64,000 nucleotides of DNA from Podaxis mareebaensis (taxonomy: Eukaryota > Basidiomycota > Agaricomycetes > Agaricales > Agaricaceae), in NCBI GenBank assembly GCA_018524725.1, contig JAEUWP010000562.1, forward strand, positions 310,001 through 374,000, given 5' to 3'. The notes under the pieces were generated by a model. That model was not told where the DNA came from. It saw only the letters and a program-made list of their open reading frames with translations, and ran no database searches. Positions 1 through 12,334 of this stretch are shown here, piece by piece; position 1 is the stretch's first letter; each line of letters opens with the position of its first letter. A program made the translations under genes and the position numbers.

Positions 1-2613
1 CAAGTGTTGGGGTCGGGATTAGCAAGGTTGACCTGGGCTGTGTAACTTCCGAAGTATGTACCATACCTATACGCAAGAGATCAGTTAATGAAAACGACAC
101 ATAACACTAACTCGAGAACGTACCCTCGGTAGAGCCAGTAAGCTAAGCCAACGGGAGCTTGCTCGCCAGGTGTCGCCCAGTATGTCGCGGCGTCGACGCC
201 ATATTTGCCGAAGATGCCGAGAGCATCAACGGTAACAAGACCACCAGTGATATCGTCATCCTTGGTAGAGCTCCATTCAGAGATGGAGAGCTTCGTTCCA
301 GGGTAGTTGATGTCAATCAAAGTCCTCATGCGAGGAATAAGCTGGACGGTATCAGGGTCCCATTGATGGTTCTGGGGATCCGTGCCGACCCAAGACTCGT
401 CAACGTAGCTTTTGTCCTACACGGTCTTGTTAACGGGGTTTTGCTTATAAATTCTCTTGTTACTTACCCATAAACTACGAGTAGCCCTCAGTCTCAAGGC
501 CTTAGCAGCGTCATCGTTGGCACTGGTGTCGGCTTGGAAGTAGTAGTGGATGTCGAGGTAATCGAGGAGACGCTTGCCAGTTTTGCTTTCAACCTTCTTC
601 ATCTCACCCAAGAACCATGGGAGGAAGTCGATGTTGTTGTGGGCAGCAGTATCGTCCCAACCAACAGCGCTAGTCCAATCTGCGAAACTTAGGATTTAGG
701 TGAGTGTAGGTAATACTGGTGAATTCACTTACAGAACCACCAAGAACAAGTTGAAGGTGCCGCAACCTTGACACCAGGAAGAGCCTCCTTGGCGGCAGTG
801 GCAAATCTCACGACGCGATCGAGTTCTTCGTCGTAGTTTACGGGACTGTGAATGTTGTGAGCAAGGAATAGGCCACAAGGAACCTAATTACCCACTTAGG
901 GTGCATGTCCTGGTGAGTGCTATGCGCGATCTCGATTTCGTTGTCGATGGCGACAATCTCAGGCTTGTTGACAAGACCAGTAAGCCATTTTTTGGCGAGA
1001 GTAGTGTTCCAAGGTGTGTATACAGTGGTAGGATCGGGGGGAGTGACCCAGGATCCATTAGAATAAAGACCATTTCCGGCATCAGGTTTATAAGGGTCGA
1101 ACTTCTGCTGGTCTAAGGAATAAGGTCAGTCAAGTGGTCCTATGAAGCGGTGGAGAAACTTATTTACCGGGGTAGATGGTCTTCGGGTACGAGTAAGAAG
1201 TGGCGTCCTTGGAGACCCAGTCAAGACTCGGGAATGATCAACCTCCAGAACTCAACCAAAAATTTTTGCCACTTACGCAGGGACAGTCAAAAGAGTGTCC
1301 GAGCCAGCACTCTTGACCCATTTGATCCAGTCGTCCGCCTTGTCCGAGAGCCTGTTTTCAAAGTACCAGTCATTGCCAGCGTTGGTGAAATCGCCGAACG
1401 GATTGTAAGCAGTGACAGCATTACCACCCCAACGAGAGATTGTAACGCCGAGGTGTTGAATGTAACTGGGGCTAGTCGGAAAGTTGACACCATAGATATA
1501 GGGGTTGATGGGCATCTTGACACTCTGGACAATGCTGGAGACGTATTGTCAGCGCAGCCTCACGAACGATCCCTGTGCACATACCTGCCATAGAGGACGT
1601 TAGGGAGAGTATGGTTGAAGGACTTCTCGCCTGCGGTGATCACAAGTTTGCCAGGAGCAAGGTTCTTTGCGAGGGTAAAGTAAGTAATTGAACGGCCAGG
1701 AGTATCAACCGGAACATAGGAATTATGGCCCTTAATAGTAACCGGCTGAAGGGCTGCGTCAGATTCGAGAACTACCGAGAGAGAGAAAAGACTACTGACT
1801 GATCCATTCAAAGAAACCGAGACCGCGGAGAGATCAACTTCGCCCTTGGTGGTTACAGCGACGACGTTGCTCGCAAGTGGCTCGGCGCTCAAGAATTCAG
1901 GCGCAATGACAATGGTCTCAACAAGGACAAGGTTGTCAATATGGTACTGTGTCGCATGTGAGCACATCTTATTATCGCAAATCTTGATAACTTACGCTCG
2001 CGCCGCTTCCACCAGCCTGGAAATTGATACGGTCCCAGTTTCCATCCCCCTATTATCCGTTTATTGTCCGCTTCATCAGCTGGACCACCGTTCGAAATAA
2101 GAATGGTACTAACAAGAGCGCCTCCGGTGCCAGGCAAGTTCTTGAAGTCAATTAAAACGGATGTGAATTCGTTGGCCGTAATGGACTTGCTGATTGCAGA
2201 CAAGGGAATGCTGGGGGATGAAGTACCATCGGCAGTAGATTGGATCTGGATATTGAGGTCAGGTTGGTCGCCCTAAGTAGTAGGAATTTTATTGGTTACT
2301 GGCTTCCAACCATGAACTTTTAAAGACTTACAGCGATGTCAAACTTTAGGCCTGCGTAGGTCTTGAAAGGGCTTGGCCTGTAGTAAAGCGACAAGGCTGC
2401 CCATTCCGACGACGTGACCGAGATACTGCTGCCAGAGGACCCAGAAACGATGTCCGTGGCGGCAAAGTTGATATCACTGCTCCAACTCCAGTTCTCCCAA
2501 CCCGAGGCAAGACTATCATCGATGTAGATATTCAAGTCATCGGCAGCGACCTTGGAAATGGTCGCGGCCAAGGCGAAGGCAACGAGCTTAACGAACCTAC
2601 TCCCGAAACGCAT
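1..2613 (-). CDS. Secreted glycoside hydrolase family 44 endoglucanase/xyloglucanase (3' end beyond window)
   Basis: Likely cleaves beta-1,4-glucan or xyloglucan outside the cell. The start at 2613 gives a signal peptide (MRFGSRF, then a hydrophobic run ending near KVAADD). An N-terminal beta-sandwich region follows, then the catalytic domain: YIYGVNFP, SRWGGNAVTAYNPF and NDWYFEN are GH44 hallmarks. The acid/base Glu lies in AIDNEIEIAHS (around 930-950) and the nucleophile Glu in LSISEWSS (around 270). LDYLDIHYYFQAD and WATPGEQAP are also family motifs, and GTYFGSYTAQVNLANPD at the left edge is the late beta domain. At least seven short introns interrupt it. All key residues seen are intact. 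The stop codon is outside the window, so a C-terminal carbohydrate-binding module cannot be excluded. Substrate preference is inferred from the family only. Confidence 0.9.
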
Positions 2614-4504
2614 TACGTGGGCGGCGCTGAGGTGGCACTCGGAAGCTCGTTGAATACGCCTTCATCGTATAAATATTCAAGGCAACCTCTAAGGCCAGCG
2701 GACGGAATTCGGATTAAACATGTCAGCTGGGTAAAACGCGGAAGAATGGCAAGCGAATGCTGAACCAGAGTCATGAACGTCTACACTTGCATATGAATGC
2801 GATAGAGACAGGGAAGTCAATCTCCCCATGAAAAAAAACGGACTTGACGGACCTAGGAATTTGATGGCTCGGGTATAACTATTACGGAGACTGGCGGTTG
2901 GCCGGATGAATGGCGGGATATCTGGCTGGGAGACTATTTAAGTTCTGGCACCTTTCATGTGATCTGATCCCGGCCCGCATGCAGTGCAAGCACTGACAAG
3001 TGTCCCTCGTACGGTAAGAGAAAACAGCCAACGACACCTATACAGCACCACAGCACTCCCAATCCGATTTCATTAGATTCGGACATGGAAAAATACTGAC
3101 TTCATTTATTTTAGCAGACTAGAAATATATCATTCTCGTTCGTTTATTAAAAGATTGGTGATTAGGCGAAGTGGCAGGACGCCTCAGGCGCTTACTGCGC
3201 GCTTTCAGGTGACAGACTTTCCGACAGCGTAGGGGTACTGCCGCATCGGAGAATTCAGGGATTACGCCAGCTGCTGTAAAGTATCTTCAAAACCATACTT
3301 TCGGTTGGTAGTGTCCACATGTCTAAAAACTAAAGAGATTGTCGTCAATTCAATTCGATGAACCTCGGAGAAATTACCCACTTGAGGGACTCCGGGGAAG
3401 ATTGAACACGGTCGAAGCACCGCTTGCATCAGACAATAGCTAATAACGCCATCTCTGAGGGATCCCTTTCCCTTGTTCGTATGACTTTTGAGTTCCTCTT
3501 AATCCGAGCACCTGTCACCCCTCCGACTTCTGAGTTACCTGGACAGATTATACTTCGCGCTCATGTAGGGCCTACGGCAATTCGTTGTGATTGATTCTCC
3601 GGTCATTCCTGGGACAAATTTCCCGAAAACAAACCCTTGCATCGTTGTTGTCTTCAAGGTCTGGTGTGGCTTAGGATGGCTTGTAGCACCTGTAGGCCAC
3701 TTGCCATTTGCCGCTACGAACGTGTCCCTCTCTCTGTTAGCCACTACATGAACTACATCTGATTGATCCGGTCGATTCCATTTCCAGGCACGCGCATGTC
3801 ATCATCGCGTATGAGACGGAGTCTCTGAGTTGACAAGAACTAGCGTCGGAAGCCTTGCTGGGTCCCCTGAGACGGTTATTTATGAACGCCAGGAACTTAC
3901 TACGATCTTTATCGCTCTGGGACTTTTCAGTGGCGTCTCGGAGGACTCATGGCCCTGAAATTAAGTATGTGTGAACCCATGCTGTTATGACATAGACTTT
4001 GCACACAGAAATGAGCCCCTAACCGTCGTAAGCCTGCGACTCCGATGACGCTGTCGAGGCTAGATTCCGGAGTATAGTGAGGTCAAATAATTGAATTTCA
4101 GAAGACAGGGCTCTCCTATCTGTGAACGTTTGAAGGCCTCGACAAGAGAACGCTAGATATCCTTAGCACGTGTCATTCCAATCTTTTATAGCCTTGTAGG
4201 AGACTTCTGTCACCGAAGTCGTTCTAGCCGCTCAGGTCTCAGGAGGCGTTACGTGCCAGGGTCTTGTTCTCATTTGATGCCCAAGTATCGTCTGGTCATA
4301 TAAAAAGAAGGATGATGTATGGCTTTCCGGCGGGTCTGAGCGCAACGCAAAATAGTTGTGGCCTCATCGAAGTTGCAAAACTCGTCTTCGTTCCTTATTG
4401 CAGCAGAAATACGCTACAATAGCCCCGACCATGTTGAAATTCAGTACTGCGTGACTAGTTCTCCTGTTGTGGGGACCACACCAAGGCCTTCCAGAGCACC
4501 CCTT
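2614..4504. other. Intergenic region, GH44 promoter side
   Basis: About 1.9 kb without a supportable gene. It holds the upstream region of the GH44 gene and the sequence downstream of the GID7-like pseudogene. The open frames here are short (for example 3535-3744 minus) and show no recognised motif. An AT-rich TATAAATAT string lies at about 2669-2677, but it reads as a TATA box on the wrong strand for GH44. No repeat or transposon end was recognised. Confidence 0.5.
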
Positions 4505-5906
4505 CTACGCGCCGTCCTCCAGAGTCATTGGTGCCTCCCATATTCGTACAGTATTATCGTCCGAGCACGAGGCGAACACCCACTCACACCTCGGGTGCCA
4601 TGCGACGGAATTTACAGTCCCCCCACCGCGTCCTATTAACTCCTTTAACAGCACGCCAGTCTCCCGATCCCAAATGTACACCTTGCCATCTAAATTTCGA
4701 CGGAAGGGATCATACCTGCATTCAGGATGGAAAGTAAAAGCTGGACAAAGCTTACCTTCACTTCCACTGACGACATATTTATCGCCTTTTCCACCGGAGC
4801 AACTTCCGATGATGTGCCGCGATTGCTTAGACCCAGTGTACTCACAAGCCACGCGACCCACGTGTAGGTCCCAAAGGTAGACCTTTAATGGCAGACGTCG
4901 AGTCCAGACTCATTTGAGTTCAGCAATGATAGAAGGATAACGAAGATCAGCTCACTTCCGGTCCAACGTTGACCAGGACATACCCCGAGTCTTGCGAGCT
5001 TGTAATGCTAAGGGGATGGTCTTCCAACGTGATGGTCCTGGGCATAAAGCGGACCCGACTACCGGTTGTCCTATCACTGAGTTATATTGGTCAAGGATGC
5101 ACACACCGCTCAGTCTGGTTCGTTGTTGAATCGTGAACCATCATGGTGTTGTTGCCTTGTGGTTGTGGGGTAAATTCGAGCCCAATCGCAACAAGACGTG
5201 TACAATCAGGAGTGATTGTGAGATCTACTATTCGAAATGACCCCTTCTCCCATGGCTTGTGTAGGTCGCCGCTGGCAGTCTAGGATACAATGTAAGGAGG
5301 CCACAGATATTGGCGGAACTGACTAAGGTCTCATCCAGTGAATGATTCTGCCATCAAGGGAGCTTGATATGAAACCAGAACCATCAGAGAGCCATGTCAA
5401 TGCAGTAACAGTTTCATTATGTTCGGTCAAAGTTTTGATACAAACGTCATTCTGTCAAGATCGGTTAACGGCTTGCAGGAACTGTACAGACGCGTAAATG
5501 ACCTGGACGTTCCACATCTTGATCATGTATTCTGCACCCATCAGCAGGATCGAATCGTCGGGTGACCAAGCGAGGTGTCCGACATGATATTGATGATCTC
5601 GCAGTATCTAAAATGTCGACCACTCTTGGATAGTATCCCCATTTCCCGCCGAATGCCATCCAGACGAATGCTATGGGAGCTCATATAAACGCGGGGGGGA
5701 TAACATACCCCTGTTTCCCATATGACAGCGGTTCTGTCTTTCCCGCAAGTCGCCAAGTACGCCCCGTTATGACTCCATTGTAAATTCCACGCCTCGTCCA
5801 CGTGGCCCTGTAGGACAGCTGTTGTGGTGCTTGGAAGATCAGAGTTGTCGTTAGGATACTCTTGCGTTTGAGGAGGCATAGTGACAGGGATGTAGTACTT
5901 GTGCAA
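4505..5906 (-). pseudogene. Truncated, disabled duplicate of the GID7/WDR26 WD40 gene
   Basis: The translated pieces follow the WD40 domain of the intact gene at 36359-39514 in order and with the same intron positions: VLQGHVDEAWNLQWSHNG, ILRDHQYHVGHLAWSPDDS, IKTLTEHNETVTALTWLSDG, SGYVLVNVGPE, YTGSKQSRHIIGSC and VNSVAWHPRCEWVFASCSDD. The LisH/CTLH N-terminus of the parent is absent. Two lesions are visible. An in-frame TAG (complement of 5608-5610) falls in WSTF*ILRDHQ, where the intact copy reads WSTHLILRDHQ. The splice donor after IIHW has AT instead of GT (complement of 5333-5334). Retained introns mean duplication at the DNA level, not retroposition. It could still be transcribed as a short WD40 fragment. 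The 5' limit is uncertain: alignment becomes clear only at about TTTAVLQGH, and 5906 is simply the first open codon of that frame. Confidence 0.8.
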
Positions 5907-6522
5907 AACTTGTGAAAAGAACGAGGTCTCAATGGTCTCCTTCCGGCGAGATCAGAGACTAGAGCCTATGGGAAAGCTTATAAGTCTAGGAAGTCAGGAC
6001 CCTGTGTAAGGATGAATCGACTACGAATAACAGGATAGTAGTAGCGCCCTATATCCCTAGAACGAGGAGGCGACAAGATCTTCTTTAAGACATGGTCACA
6101 GGACGCCGACTTCTGCTGCAGCGTCTCCAGAATCAGAGAGCGTTTAAATCGACTTTGGGCGTAGCAGCGTATGAATCAAGATGCACAGGCCATCGGCGGG
6201 GGTTTAGCGGCTGGTGATGTTGGATGATGCTAAAGGGGCAAGCGCTAATTCAACTTCCAAGCTGTTTCTCACCGACCCTCACTGCAACCTCCACTATAGT
6301 CCACCATTATAGGTACCATAATCCAAAGGGTTCTTCTAGGTCTTCATGAATCATCAATATTTTCTGGCGCGTCTTAGCGGTGACCCACATGGCGCAGTTT
6401 TACTCTCCATATGGTACTGTCCATAACCAAGAATATCTCCGGGGCCGCGAAGCCATCTGTTTGTTCCGACTCGCATGTACATAACTCACCTTTTCATCTC
6501 TCCACTATCCTGACGCATTACG
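5907..6522. other. Intergenic region between the WD40 pseudogene and the adenosine deaminase
   Basis: About 600 bases containing the deaminase promoter and the former 5' flank of the pseudogene. I looked on the minus strand for LisH/CTLH remnants matching the intact GID7 gene and found none. No regulatory site stands out. Confidence 0.4.
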
Positions 6523-8787
6523 ATGGCGTCGTTTGCGAGTGTGGACGACTACCTGAGACAACGCGATGCGTTGATGAAAGAGGACAGGAGCTTGCGACGA
6601 GAATATATGACTGCTCAGCTTCGCTCATCGCTCGAGGTTAAAGCAGACGAAATTGTGCGCAATATTCGAGCCAAGGAGGCGGCGACTATATGGAAAGAGG
6701 ATCATCCAGAGGTCCTCCACCCGTTCCCGGGGATGGAATTCTTGACTGGTGCGTGTAAATCTGCGCGTGTTCGCGTTTGCAACCCCTACATCGCTAATGC
6801 TGTCGAGGCAGGCAAAAACATTATTGAAAAGACACAGATCTTTGGGATTTTAAGCAAGGTCACCCGATCTGACTTCAAAATACGCGGGAGACTCACCCCC
6901 GACGTGATCTACAGATGCCCAAGGGCGCCCTTCTTCACGCCCACCTCGATGCTACCGTCAATGCCTCCATTCTCCTCGAGCTCGCGTTGAAGGAGCCTGC
7001 CGTTCATGTTCGTGCCCCGGAGCCACTTGCTGCGGGGAACATTAGCTCCATATTGCCAGAGTTCCGAGCATTGCCTCCTGAGTCTTACAACTTGGATGGG
7101 ACGAGTTTGACTTCAAGTACTTACGCTCCAAATACGTGGATCAATATCTCCCGAGCCCGGGAGACGTTTGATCCATCTTTGGGTGGTCCGAAGGGCTTCG
7201 ATAAATGGGTGCTTGACTCGCTGACGATCCGCCCTGCCGAAGCATATGGGACTCATAACACGGTTTACAAGGTACCCCTGTCCATTTCGGATCCTTGACG
7301 ACTTCGCTAACTTATTGATAGATCTGGCGCAAGTTCACATCTACATTCCATGTCGCTGTTGTAGGTTGCTTCATTGGTGGCTTCCCGCTTAGTCTGATGT
7401 TCTCTCAACAGGGACTAACACACTTTATGCCGATTTTCCGACAATATATCCGTTTGTTCTTCCTGAGTTCGATAGAAGATGGGATTCTATACGCAGAGCC
7501 GAGAGTCAACTTCCTTCAAAAGTGGGTGCCGGGTATCCATATGTGTGCAACCCCTATCTTAAGCTCCCCTCCTGCAGATTAATGATCGGTGCAGACGGCA
7601 AAGAAAACGTGACGCATCGGGAGATGGTTTTGATTTTTGAAGAAGTGCTTCAGGAGGTCAAAGAAGAGTTGAGGCGACGGGGCCAGGAAAACAAGTTTAT
7701 CGGGGCCCGGGTAAGACATTTCTGTCTCCACTTACTCTGAGTGCTCACTTCGAAGTAGATCATTTACTCAACCGTTAAAGTGATTACGCCGGATGAGCTA
7801 AACTGGTATCTCGAGGATTGTATCGCCCTCAAAAAGGAGTTCCCTCATTTGATTGCAGGCAAGTCTGTTCAGCTTGGTGATCATCATTTGCTGAACATCA
7901 CCCAAGGTTTCGACCTGGTTGGCGACGAAAACGAGCTGCCCCCGATCATTGACTATATGGAACCTCTACTCCAGTTCCGTAAGCGACAGGCCGAAGAAGG
8001 CGTTGACATTCCGTTCATTCTGCATGCTGGAGAGACGCTTGGTGATGGCAGCTCGGCTGATAACAATTTGTATGATGCGATACTTCTAGGCACCAAACGA
8101 ATTGGCCATGGGTCAGAAGCATTCCCGTCCTATTTGCGAAAAATTTTTGACACTCAGAATGACTGATTAGGTTTTCGATTGTGAAGCACCCGAAACTCAT
8201 AGAAATGTGCCGGGAACGCAATATTGCCATGGAGGTCTGCCCCATCTCGTGCGTAATCCATGTCGTCAGACGACTATTTACTTTGCCTCATGTTCATACT
8301 CTTCGGCAGGAATGAAATATTGGTATGTATGAATCCGGTATCTATGTCCTTGTAAAGTGTTCATGCTGTCATACACCTGACAGCGCTTGACGTCGTCGAT
8401 GCCCATGCATCCTCTTCCAATCTTGCTGAACAATGGGGTCCCTGTGGCCCTTTGTTCGGACGACCCATCGGTATTTGGTAACATGGGTCTTACGTATGAT
8501 TTCTTCCAGGTGGGTCTGGTGGTTGTCTCAGTAGTCAGAGACTCACGTTACGGCGCAATCGAACCAGGTTCTGGTTGCTAGCGAAATCACAGGGTTAAGC
8601 ACGCTTGGTGCGCTAGCCCGAGATAGTATAGAGGTGAGCTGGAAGTGTCGAGTTATGAAGCGCCATCTAATGTGTGAAGTTTTCGAGCATGGAAGCGGAA
8701 CAGAAAGAACAAGCACGAATTGTTTGGGAAGCCGAGTGGAAGGCATTTTTAGAGTACATTGTATCGCAAGTCGGAATAGATTCGTAG
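6523..8787 (+). CDS. ADGF/CECR1-type adenosine deaminase-like metallohydrolase
   Basis: Predicted to deaminate adenosine or a related purine using zinc. The start MASFASVDDYLRQRD at 6523 opens an ADGF N-terminal helical region (YMTAQLRSSLEVKADEI). The deaminase barrel begins with MPKGALLHAHLDATVN, where HxH binds zinc. FILHAGETLGDG carries the zinc His and the proton-donor Glu, KRIGHG the catalytic His, and VALCSDDPSVFG the zinc Asp pair. PLIEMCRER-type and MEVCPIS strings are also typical. Several short introns are present; the last exon ends EYIVSQVGIDS. Animal ADGF/ADA2 proteins are secreted, but the N-terminus here is charged and has no signal peptide, so an intracellular enzyme is inferred. 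The exact substrate cannot be settled from sequence. Confidence 0.88.
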
Positions 8788-9099
8788 GGTGAGAATGTAT
8801 ACGTATGTTTGGCAGTAGGCATAGGAGCGCGACATAAGCTGTGGACCTTGTCGGTTGTCACTTCTCACCACATTCTTGACTGTCTCCTCCCGCACTCACC
8901 CCCCTCAGGCCCTCCTCCAGGTACGTCTCCTCGCCGTACTATGCCCCTCCCGCCATCCTCGCACCCCCCTTACATTCCCCACATTCATGTCCATCAGAAC
9001 TCTTTACTATCCACAAATCACCTCAATCCCATCCCATACCCGGTCCCAAACCCCAATCCAACTCTGTTCCTAAAACCCTTCGTATAAACTGAATTGGCC
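8788..9099. other. Short intergenic region, KH-gene promoter
   Basis: About 310 bases between the deaminase stop and the KH-protein start. The second half is strongly C- and T-rich on the plus strand (about 8880-9060), a common feature of fungal core promoters and 5' untranslated regions. No specific site was identified. Confidence 0.45.
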
Positions 9100-10503
9100 A
9101 TGCCAGACGCTGACACAAATCGCAAGAGGTCTCGTTCTCCTTCCGACAGTGACCAAAAGCAGTACAAGCGCGCCAACACGGGCGCAGCTCCCTCGGATGC
9201 CTCTTCCGCCAACGGCACCGGCTCTGCGACTCAACCAGCTGCCGAACGCATCAACATGACCTCTGATGCCGCCTCAAAGAATGCCTCTGCAGACGACAAC
9301 GCTGCCTCCACCCCAGGATCTAACCGCTCAGACAAGCAGAAAGAGGAGGGTGGCAAATCCTCTGGCCTAGGGGAGACCAATGCTGCCTCTTCCTCTGGCG
9401 AAGCTTCATCTTCGACCGCTGCACCGACAGTGCCACCTTCCGCCAATATCCATATGCGTTGTTTGATTGTGACTCAAGATGCTTCCATCATCATTGGCAA
9501 GGGCGGTTCTCATGTCAATGAGATTAGGGAAAAGAGCGGCGCTCGAGTGATGGTTTCCGAGAGCATTCCTGGGAACCCCGAACGGATCCTCAATGTTAGC
9601 GGGCCGTTGGACGCGGTGTCCAAGGTGAGTCTCCTACAAGGGGCTTTGTTCCGTATTGAGACGTCCCATCTTGACAGGCTTTTGGTCTCATCGTGCGGAG
9701 AATCAATGACGAACCCTTTGATGTCCCCTCGGTGCCGGGCAGTCGTGCTGTCACCATCAAATTCATGATCCCTAACTCTCGGATGGGGTCTGTCATTGGA
9801 AAGGGGGGTTCCAAGATCAAGGAGATTCAGGATGCTAGTGGCGCAAGGTTGAATGCGAGTGAAGGAATGTTGCCAGGCTCGACTGAGGTAAGACACTATC
9901 CTGTCACTCTGAGATGGTTGCTAATGATGAAAATAGCGCGTTCTTAGTGTCGCTGGTGTTGCTGATGCCATCCACATCGCCACCTATTATATCGGCACAA
10001 TTTTGATCGAAGCACAGGAGCGTATGCCATCCTCTTCTCACTCTTCCTACCGCCCTTCCAGCCACTCCCGTCGACCTACCCAAGGCGGCTCGTCTTACGT
10101 CCCTGGCTACGCCCCTCATCCTTATGGACCACCTCACAACCCCCCTCAGCAGCTGCAAACACAACAGATATATATCCCTAACGACTTGGTTGGATGCATC
10201 ATTGGAAAAGGAGGAAGCAAGATCAACGAAATTAGGCACATGAGTGCAAGTCAGATTAAGATCATGGAACCAGGTGCGACGGGCGTCGGGCCAAATGGAG
10301 CGCCAGGAGGAAGTGAAGGAGAGCGTCTGGTGGTCATTACGGGACAACCGGCCAACATCCAAATGGCGGTTCAACTCCTGTACCACGTAAGTGGTTTCAC
10401 GTTTGTTCGCCGACTCGTTCTTATGCGATATTTTTAGCGGCTCGAGCAAGAAAAGCAGAAACAGCTTCGAGCTCAGCAGCAAGCATCCTCATCTCCGAGT
10501 TAA
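9100..10503 (+). CDS. Triple KH-domain RNA-binding protein (PCBP/Hek2/Rnc1 type)
   Basis: Poly(C)-binding-type protein expected to bind mRNA and affect stability or translation. The ATG at 9100 (MPDADTNRKRSRSPSDSDQ) begins a basic, Ser/Ala-rich disordered leader of about 110 residues. Three KH domains follow, each with an intact GxxG loop: IIIGKGGSHVNEIREKSGA, SVIGKGGSKIKEIQDASGA and CIIGKGGSKINEIRHMSAS. KH1 and KH2 are adjacent; a Ser/Pro/His/Gln-rich linker of about 60 residues separates KH3, the usual layout of PCBP and yeast Hek2/Pbp2. The protein ends in a Gln-rich tail (LEQEKQKQLRAQQQ). Three short introns are present. Family assignment is firm; the particular RNA targets are unknown. 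Confidence 0.93.
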
Positions 10504-10880
10504 ATGACTCTGCCTCCGCTGTTGAACATCCCTGCTCGAAGAAAGAGAATGGATGCGCTCATGGCTATGCTTTGTCATTGCTCGTTTTATTGATGTACCC
10601 TGCAACACGCCCGACACATTTTGGAAGTGGACTGCGTGTTGCTATGTATTCATAGTTCTAGCATGTTTTACTTCTCTTTTTTTGATGGTTTTTCGTTCAT
10701 GGTTCCCTTATCGTGTTAGGCGATCTAGTTAGTTGCTCCAGGAGGGCCCCACTTGTCGCTAGTAGCTTCATATGTCGGGTTCTCTGCAATCATGACACAC
10801 GAATTGGAATGATTATATAAGCATGATTTGAGAAAGTTTTGGGTGGCCATCAGTGCATTCACCTTGCACATACCTCCTAC
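10504..10880. other. Intergenic region between the KH gene and BRX1
   Basis: About 375 bases with the 3' untranslated region of the KH gene and the promoter of BRX1. T-rich tracts lie around 10670-10690. I looked for the PAC and RRPE elements known from yeast ribosome-biogenesis promoters and did not find clear matches. Confidence 0.4.
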
Positions 10881-12058
10881 ATGAAAATGGCTTCGGTGTT
10901 GAAAACACAGAAGGCGAATGCCGCAAAAGCGGAGGCGAAGAATAAGGGAAAGAGGAAGGCTGACGATATGGACGTGGATGAAGAACAGCCTGCTCCTAAA
11001 AAGTTGAAGAACAAACAGAGGGTGTTATTGCTGTCATCGAGAGGGATCACACACAGGATGAGGCACCTCATGAACGACTTGGAGGCCTTATTGCCGCATG
11101 TAAAGAAAGGTGTGTAGTTTGTTACCACAGAGAAGTGATTGTTGCTAACAGACTGAACTACTAGACTCAAAACTCGATTCAAAAAATCATCTACACTTGC
11201 TCCCCGAACTGGCGGACCTCAACAATTGTAATAATACGTTGTATTTTGAAGCAAGGCGACACGAAGACTTGTATTTATGGGCGGCGAAAACACCGAATGG
11301 GCCTAGTGTGAAGATGCACGTACAAAACATACACACAATGGACGAGCTGAAGATGACGGGGAACTGTTTGAAGGGAAGCCGGGGCCTGGTCAGTTTTGAC
11401 AAGGCATTTGATGAGACAGAATGGGGACGTTTGGTAAAAGAACTCTTTACGCATGTAAGTGACATCCACTACTCACACTAGATTTCTCCATCTGACGACA
11501 ATGGGATGGTCTTGTGTTGTATTAGATCTTTGGTGTACCACCGACGGCTAGGAAGGCGAAGCCATTTGTCGATCATATTCTCACATTCTCGTTGCTTGAC
11601 TCGAGGATCTGGTTCCGGAACTTCCAGGTTCGTAGTGCCCATGTCCCAGGATCCCGTTGCATTGTTCAATTTATTGAATGATGTGTGCTGACTCTACAAC
11701 TACCATATAGATCGTTGAAAAAGACCCACTGCAGCCTAATGGACCCCCGCAGATGTCCCTTGTCGAAATCGGACCGCGCTTCGTGTTGACTCCTATCCGG
11801 ATATTCGAAGGTGCATTCAGTGGTGCGACGGTGTATTCCAACCCTGGTGAGTTTGCGCTTCCTTCTGTTTAGAGGAAAGTGACTCAAGTGTATTACGCGG
11901 CAGAATTCATATCGCCTGCGGCGGTGCGGTCGCTGCGTCGGCGGGAGAAGGGCGGGAAGTACAACTACCGGAAGGATGCGGAGGAAGAGCAGCAGAGGCG
12001 GAAGGAGATGCGTCGGCTGGAAGAGAACGAACTTGCAGTATCAAAGGTCTTTGCCTGA
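10881..12058 (+). CDS. BRX1: Ribosome biogenesis protein BRX1 (Brix domain)
   Basis: Nucleolar factor for assembly of the 60S ribosomal subunit. The start MKMASVLKTQK (10881; the ATG at 10887 is an alternative) leads into a Lys/Asp-rich nuclear-signal-like stretch. The Brix domain begins RVLLLSSRGITHRMRHLMND and continues with NTLYFEARRHEDLYLWAAKTPNGPS, the signature of Brx1. It goes on with DELKMTGNCLKGSRGLVSFD, FGVPPTARKAKPFVDHI and FSLLDSRIWFRNFQI, and ends VYSNPEFISPAAVRSLRRRE plus a charged tail. Four or five short introns are visible. Length (about 300 residues) and motif order match the family. No defects were seen. Confidence 0.95.
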
Positions 12059-12243
12059 TAAACACAGAACAATGGACATTTGCATTGTCACAAGAGGAAA
12101 TCCAAGATCGGTCTGACCACACCTTCCGTATTAGGTCACAGTCTCAGATCCGCCCACGATCGCCATTCCGTCATGGTCTGCCCCTGCAAGCACTCATTTA
12201 CGCCCCTTGTAGTCTTTTGTTCCTTTTTGGTTCCTTCCTTTGC

Positions 12244-12250
12244 TATATAA
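12244..12250 (+). promoter_or_regulatory. TATA-like element before the arrestin gene
   Basis: TATATAA lies 85-91 bases before the arrestin ATG, in a pyrimidine-rich stretch (CTCCTTTCTCGTCTTTC follows). Spacing fits a fungal core promoter. It is inferred from sequence only. Confidence 0.4.
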
Positions 12251-12334
12251 CTCCTTTCTCGTCTTTCAAGCCCAGCCACCTTCTTTCCAATGTCTGTCTC
12301 TCTCTCGATACACACTTATGCTAACCACCTCGAC

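Noticed and set aside
1..8787. Metabolic gene cluster around GH44
   Set aside because: Neighbours (WD40 pseudogene, deaminase) have no shared pathway, and no transporter, regulator or second CAZyme is present.
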